From NCBI GenBank assembly GCA_964384625.1, contig CAYLNH010000138.1:1-18163 (forward strand): a DNA stretch of 18,163 nt, given 5' to 3'. This document shows positions 14,368 to 18,163 of the stretch, piece by piece. The notes beneath the pieces are model-generated. The model saw nothing but the letters and a program-made list of their open reading frames with translations, did no database searches and was not told where the DNA came from. This DNA comes from CAYLNH01 sp964384625. Lineage in GTDB: Bacteria > Verrucomicrobiota > Lentisphaeria > JABSQK01. The translations under genes were made by a program, and so were the position numbers. Positions within the stretch are counted from its first letter, which is position 1, and every line of letters begins with the position of its first letter.

Positions 14368-15576
14368 ATGCTGCGCCCCGTTCTCATCCTGATGCTCGTT
14401 GCCGCGGCCGCGCCGGCGGCCGAGAAGGACGCCCGAATTGCCGCGAAACTGGCTTTGAAAAAAGACCAGCAGGTAACCTACATCATTCTCAAGCGTCAGG
14501 TCTACGCCCGCGGCCTGAACAATCGTTCCGTCGTTGTCGCCCAGCGCCAGCGGTTCACTGTGAACAAAGTCACCCAAGACGGCTTTGATGTGCGCCTCGA
14601 TTTCACCGCGGCCTATTACAAGGAGAGCGGGCCGCGCCGCAATTTCAAATACAACTCCACCACTGCCCGCGGCTCGCCGCCCCGGGATGCGGCCTTCACC
14701 GCCGGACCGACCGGACAACACCTTCGCGTCACTATCAGCCGCAACGGCAAGGTGACCAAGGTACAAAACGCCGACAAGGTGGTGGCTCAGACGAAGAAGT
14801 TCTGGCAACAGGCGGAACCCGTCGAGAATGATTCCATGCGGCTGGAGGCGGAAACCTGGAACCGGCTGATCGGCGCCGAGGCCTTTCAGAAGAGCCTGCA
14901 GGACATGATCAGCTACCTGCCCCGGCAGGAGATCACAGTCGGCAGCGAGTGGGCCAATGAATCGCAGGTCGTCGAGTTCTACCGGCTGCGGTCCGTCAAT
15001 CAATGGAAGGTCCAGAAAGTCGCCAGGGACACCTTCAAACTGGCGCAGACGGCAAAGCTCAGTCCGCACGCGGAAAACCGCCCGGTCCATTTCTCCTGGG
15101 GCGGAGACCAGGGCAACGCCGGATTCCGCGTCTCCGTCGAGTACAAACTGGAGGGTACCCGCAACGGCGAACACATCATCGATCGCCGAACCGGCCTGCC
15201 GCGCCTGCTGCACTGCAAAAACAAACTGACCGGCGACATGAGCTTCTCGTTCGGGAACAAGCCGTCCGTGCAGAAGATTGAGATCGAGGAAGAAGAAATC
15301 GTGGTCGATGAAGCGTACGCCGGCAAACTGCAGTTGCCGGCCTGGGCCCGCATCAAGTTCGTTATGCCCGGAAAACTCACGAAGGAGCGGACGGCGGCGT
15401 TGACGGCGTTGGTCAGACAACTGGGGGCCGAGGACTTCAAATCCCGGGGCAAGGCCCGCCGCGAGCTGCAGAAGGAGGGAGTGAAGATCCTGTCGTTCCT
15501 CGAAAAGTACGAAGATGATCCGGACCCGGAAATCCGCACCACCGTCCGCAAACTGATCCGCGATCTGACGAAGTAA
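14368..15576 (+). CDS. Secreted protein of unknown function with a C-terminal PVC-type HEAT-like repeat
   Basis: A 402-residue protein. Residues 1-18 (MLRPVLILMLVAAAAPAA) are a signal peptide, so it is exported. The mature N-terminal part begins with KLALKKDQQVTYIILKRQ and alternates long beta strands to about residue 330, in the manner of periplasmic DUF6263-like proteins; I hold that family match only loosely. Residues about 341-402 carry LGAEDFKSRGKARRELQKEG and then DPDPEIRTTVRKLI. This fits the pattern L-x(2-4)-(D)F-x(2)-R-x(2)-A-x(3)-L-x(3)-G, followed by a D-x-E-x-R helix, seen in many planctomycetal HEAT-like segments. The wider frame opens at 14128, but ATG 14368 was chosen because of GGAG at 14356-14359 and the signal peptide directly after it. 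It is preceded by the cobalamin-riboswitch-like element. No catalytic motif was recognised. Confidence 0.8.
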   Translation: MLRPVLILMLVAAAAPAAEKDARIAAKLALKKDQQVTYIILKRQVYARGLNNRSVVVAQRQRFTVNKVTQDGFDVRLDFTAAYYKESGPRRNFKYNSTTARGSPPRDAAFTAGPTGQHLRVTISRNGKVTKVQNADKVVAQTKKFWQQAEPVENDSMRLEAETWNRLIGAEAFQKSLQDMISYLPRQEITVGSEWANESQVVEFYRLRSVNQWKVQKVARDTFKLAQTAKLSPHAENRPVHFSWGGDQGNAGFRVSVEYKLEGTRNGEHIIDRRTGLPRLLHCKNKLTGDMSFSFGNKPSVQKIEIEEEEIVVDEAYAGKLQLPAWARIKFVMPGKLTKERTAALTALVRQLGAEDFKSRGKARRELQKEGVKILSFLEKYEDDPDPEIRTTVRKLIRDLTK

Positions 15577-15733
15577 CACGCCCCTCCCGGCGACAGACGC
15601 CCGATACTCCTAGTCGCAGGCAAGGCCCTCCACTGCGGCTGTCAGCAACGGTATTGACCGGCCGCAGAATTGCCGTAATGCCGGCAAATCCCCCTGTTTC
15701 CCGGAACTCGGACTGGAAATCAGCGTCTTTTGC

Positions 15734-15745
15734 ATTAACGTTAAT
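15734..15745. promoter_or_regulatory. Perfect 12-bp palindrome ATTAACGTTAAT, possible LacI-family operator
   Basis: ATTAACGTTAAT is a perfect palindrome with a central CpG, the symmetry typical of LacI/GalR-family operators. It lies about 38 bases upstream of the first start codon of the beta-helix gene, in the most AT-rich part of the gap. A weak promoter-like pair, TTGACC (15654-15659) and TAATGC (15676-15681), lies upstream of it. No LacI-type regulator is in the window. Confidence 0.45.
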
Positions 15746-15783
15746 ATTGAAACCGTGCAGCGGATGAGAAGGACTTGCAGGCC

Positions 15784-17973
15784 ATGAACCAGTATGTTGT
15801 TGCAGAACCACAGACAGAGACGCCGCGGGGGAAGAACCAGGGAAACGCCATGTCCGAGTATGTTGTGGCCCGGAACCACCCGGCCGCCGCCGACACGAAT
15901 CCCGGGACCCCGGAGCTCCCGCTTCAGACCATCAGCGCCGCCGCCGCCCGGGTACGGCCCGGCGATACGGTCATCGTGCATGCCGGCGTCTACCGGGAGC
16001 GCATTTCCCCGGCGCAAGGCGGCACGGCAGACATGCCCATCACCTTCCGGGCCGCGGTCGGCGAGGAGGTCTTTCTGCGCGGCAGCGACGTCCTGCAGGC
16101 GGACTGGCAGCCGCTCGACCCGGAGCATCCGGTCTATCGCGCCGCCCTGCCCGCCGAATTATTCGGGACGGCCGCCTACAACGGTGTCTGCGATGCGGCA
16201 GTATACGGCGACTTCAATCCGTTCCACTGGAACTTCAACCGGGCGGTACCGGCGCGTCCCCACGGGGCCGCCGTGGCCCAACGCCGGGCGAAGGTCGAGA
16301 ACTTCGAACGGGTCATCGCCGCAGACAGCAGCGGCACCGGCCGGCTGGATGTGCAGCGCAAGCTCGATGCCGCCCGCAAGGAACTGGCGCAGTTAACCCG
16401 CGAGGACAATCCCCGGTACCTGACAACTCTCGGTCAGGTCTTCGTCGACGGCCGTCCGCTGGTGGAAGTCGAATACCGGAAGGACCTCCTTGAGTTGCCC
16501 GGCACGTGGATGGCCGGGCCGGAAGGCAAGGATCTGCTTGTCCATTTTCCGGCATCCCATCGTCCCGTCGCCGACCGTCTGGTGGAGATTTCCACCCGGC
16601 ACACGGTGTTTTCCCCGCTGCAGCGGCATCTGGGATATATCACGATCCGCGGTTTCACCATCGAGCACGGCGCCAACCACTGGCCCACGTGGGGCAAGCA
16701 GGGGTGGCCGCAGGTGGGACTGATCAACTGCCGCAGCGGCCACCACTGGGTGATCGAAGACAACTGCGTGCGCGGCGCCAAAGGGCTCGGTATCGACTGC
16801 GGCAGCGAAGGCAGTTCGGAACACATCGAAAATCGCGACAGCTTCGACCCGGAAGCCGATAAGGACCGAGTCGGGTACCACCGGATCCGCAACAACTGGA
16901 TCGTCGACAACGGCCATTGCGGCATCGCCGGCATCCGTCATCACGGCACGCGAATCATCGGCAATATCGTCGAACGCAACAACAACACCGGCTACACCTC
17001 GCCGTGGTGGGAGTTTGCCGGCATGAAGTTTCATTTTCTTTTCGACGGCCTGATCGAAGGCAATCTGATCCGCGACAACGAAGCCCACGGCATCTGGCTG
17101 GACAACCAGTTCCGCGGCACGCGGGTGACCCGCAATGTGATCATCAACAACCTCTGGAGCGGCATCAATGTCGAACTGGGCCGCGGCCCCGTGACGATCG
17201 ACAACAACATCATCGCCTACACCCGGCAGGGCGACGGCATCTACGGCCACGACGTCGCCGATGTGAAGATCTACCACAATCTGATCTACTGCAACGCCAA
17301 CAACGGCCTCTGGTTCGCCTGGTGCACGCCGCGCGTCGAACCCGAAGACGGCTGCTGGGATATCCACGCCTTCAACAACATCATCGCCGGCAACAAGAAC
17401 TGCGCCATCGGCTATCCGCTTCCCTGGACGGCGGCCGGCAACAACCGCTCCGACCACAACCTCATCGCCGGCGGCGGCGAAACGCTCGACGAAGGTTCGA
17501 AGAACCTGCCGCCCCAGTTCCAGATCACCAATACCAGCCACTGCGCCCGGGCTGAGCATCTCTGTCCGGGGCCGGAACTGCAGACCGCGGAGAACGTCGC
17601 CCGCAATGTCGCCCGACGGCTGACCGCAGCGGGCATCCCGACTGCCGACCAGCCCAATATGGAGCTCTGGCAGGACGACTTCCGCCTGCCGCTCAAACTC
17701 TGGCAAGCGGTGCTGCAGCAGGACCGGCACAGTCGGGTGTTTGCCGTCAACCGCGACGGTCTGCAGTCGCGCCTGGTATCGTGGCACATGAACCTGGGGG
17801 ATGTCTTCCGCCGCGTCGACTGCGAACCGATCGCCGGCGTCGACCGCGACTTCCTCGGCAATCCCATGCCGGCCAATCCCATGCCGGGCCCGTTCCAGAC
17901 TCTGGCGGACGGCGACAATCACATCATGCTCTGGCCCGTCCGCGGCATCCGTTGCACCTGGCCGCACGTCTAG
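15784..17973 (+). CDS. Right-handed parallel beta-helix protein (pectate-lyase-like fold)
   Basis: A 729-residue protein. The family's usual opening (YYVxxxGxDxNPGTxxxPxxTIxxA...GDTVxVxxGxYRE) appears as YVVARNHPAAADTNPGTPEL near residues 26-45, then GDTVIVHAGVYRER. Residues about 280-560 are beta-helix coils rich in regularly spaced Asn, Gly and Ile (for example RIIGNIVERNNNTG, GLIEGNLIRDNEAHGIWLDN). This fold is shared by polysaccharide lyases, isomerases and glycoside hydrolases; the catalytic residues cannot be placed. Residues about 145-225, including a charged helical stretch, interrupt the N-terminal part. No signal peptide is visible. Two starts are possible: ATG 15784 (AAGGA ten bases upstream) or ATG 15850 (AGGGA six bases upstream), the latter giving 707 residues. 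The N-terminus carries the YVVA strand twice. The TAG stop lies inside the CTAG of the repeat copy that follows. Confidence 0.85.
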   Translation: MNQYVVAEPQTETPRGKNQGNAMSEYVVARNHPAAADTNPGTPELPLQTISAAAARVRPGDTVIVHAGVYRERISPAQGGTADMPITFRAAVGEEVFLRGSDVLQADWQPLDPEHPVYRAALPAELFGTAAYNGVCDAAVYGDFNPFHWNFNRAVPARPHGAAVAQRRAKVENFERVIAADSSGTGRLDVQRKLDAARKELAQLTREDNPRYLTTLGQVFVDGRPLVEVEYRKDLLELPGTWMAGPEGKDLLVHFPASHRPVADRLVEISTRHTVFSPLQRHLGYITIRGFTIEHGANHWPTWGKQGWPQVGLINCRSGHHWVIEDNCVRGAKGLGIDCGSEGSSEHIENRDSFDPEADKDRVGYHRIRNNWIVDNGHCGIAGIRHHGTRIIGNIVERNNNTGYTSPWWEFAGMKFHFLFDGLIEGNLIRDNEAHGIWLDNQFRGTRVTRNVIINNLWSGINVELGRGPVTIDNNIIAYTRQGDGIYGHDVADVKIYHNLIYCNANNGLWFAWCTPRVEPEDGCWDIHAFNNIIAGNKNCAIGYPLPWTAAGNNRSDHNLIAGGGETLDEGSKNLPPQFQITNTSHCARAEHLCPGPELQTAENVARNVARRLTAAGIPTADQPNMELWQDDFRLPLKLWQAVLQQDRHSRVFAVNRDGLQSRLVSWHMNLGDVFRRVDCEPIAGVDRDFLGNPMPANPMPGPFQTLADGDNHIMLWPVRGIRCTWPHV

Positions 17974-18163
17974 ATGGGCTCGGCGTAGGTTTTCCCGCCA
18001 GGGACGGAAGCCAGGCGCCGGTCCGGCCAGACGATGCCGAATACGTGATGCGAGCATCATGTCCCGCCTTGGCGGGATAAATTTCGTGCTTGCCCCGCTT
18101 TGCGGGGGCAACGCCGCCGGCCGGATGCCTGGACCCGCTCTCCGAGTTGCCCGTTTTCGGGCT
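17970..18163 (+). repeat. Inverted second copy of the CTAG-bounded element, cut by the window edge
   Basis: Begins CTAGATGGGCTCGGCGTAGG directly at the stop codon of the beta-helix gene and matches the reverse complement of 13181-12988 base for base in length (194 bases, roughly 90 percent identical by eye). It includes the hairpins TCCCGCC-tt-GGCGGGA, TTGCCCCGC/GCGGGGGCAA and GCCCG-tttt-CGGGC. Substitutions cluster in the stretch around 18033-18050. The far end and second terminal repeat lie outside the window. Confidence 0.8.

Noticed and set aside
16393..18111. Minus-strand frame of 572 codons opposite the beta-helix gene, running into the repeat
   Set aside because: The Asp/Val/Ala-rich text is the complement of beta-helix codons, and the N-terminus is merely the repeat translated; no ribosome-binding site.
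12871..18163. CRISPR array or composite transposon formed by the two inverted repeat copies
   Set aside because: There are no regular spacers, and the DNA between the copies holds ordinary genes (rnhC and others) without a transposase, so a composite transposon is not supported.

Overview
The window reads like a GC-rich chromosomal segment of a bacterium from the PVC superphylum, most like Lentisphaerota, Kiritimatiellota or a relative. This is inferred from protein types, not from any marker gene. The hints are a divergent Gfo/Idh/MocA protein, a very long family 2 glycoside hydrolase with glutamine-amidotransferase-like insert domains, a membrane-anchored protein with three CBM9-like modules, a right-handed beta-helix protein, and a secreted protein whose C-terminus matches the short HEAT-like degenerate repeat common in Planctomycetes and relatives. 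There are no phage genes, transposases, rRNA, tRNA or CRISPR arrays. Nine protein genes are well supported, plus one 57-codon small gene.

Left part (1-7316): a Gfo/Idh/MocA-type oxidoreductase (+) converges on a 1547-residue GH2 protein (-). Upstream of the GH2 gene, on the same strand, lie a probable relic of an alpha/beta-hydrolase 3' end, a small lipoprotein, and thiE. Middle part (7317-12870): an O-antigen-ligase-like membrane protein with a C-terminal CBM35/CBM6-like domain, a long intergenic stretch with repeat debris and a 57-codon small gene, then the triple-CBM9 protein with a good promoter and an overlapping palindrome. Right part (12871-18163): rnhC (-), a cobalamin-riboswitch-like element upstream of a secreted protein of unknown function, and a beta-helix protein.

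Functionally the region leans towards carbohydrate handling: a beta-galactosidase-like enzyme, sugar-binding modules, a pectate-lyase-type fold and a glycan ligase or polymerase. It is interleaved with housekeeping genes (thiE, rnhC), and no single operon ties the genes together.

The most unusual structure is a dispersed element of about 311 bp bounded by CTAG and about 35-40 bp imperfect terminal inverted repeats. One complete copy sits between two convergent genes (12871-13181), an inverted copy runs off the right edge (17970-18163), and a decayed half copy lies at 9697-9789. In both intact boundaries next to a gene, the TAG stop codon is part of the terminal CTAG. Other points worth attention are the cobalamin-riboswitch-like core upstream of a gene with no obvious B12 link, a degenerate SGNH-like domain fused to the GH2 protein, a carbohydrate-binding domain fused to a glycan ligase or polymerase, and palindromes at two carbohydrate-gene promoters.
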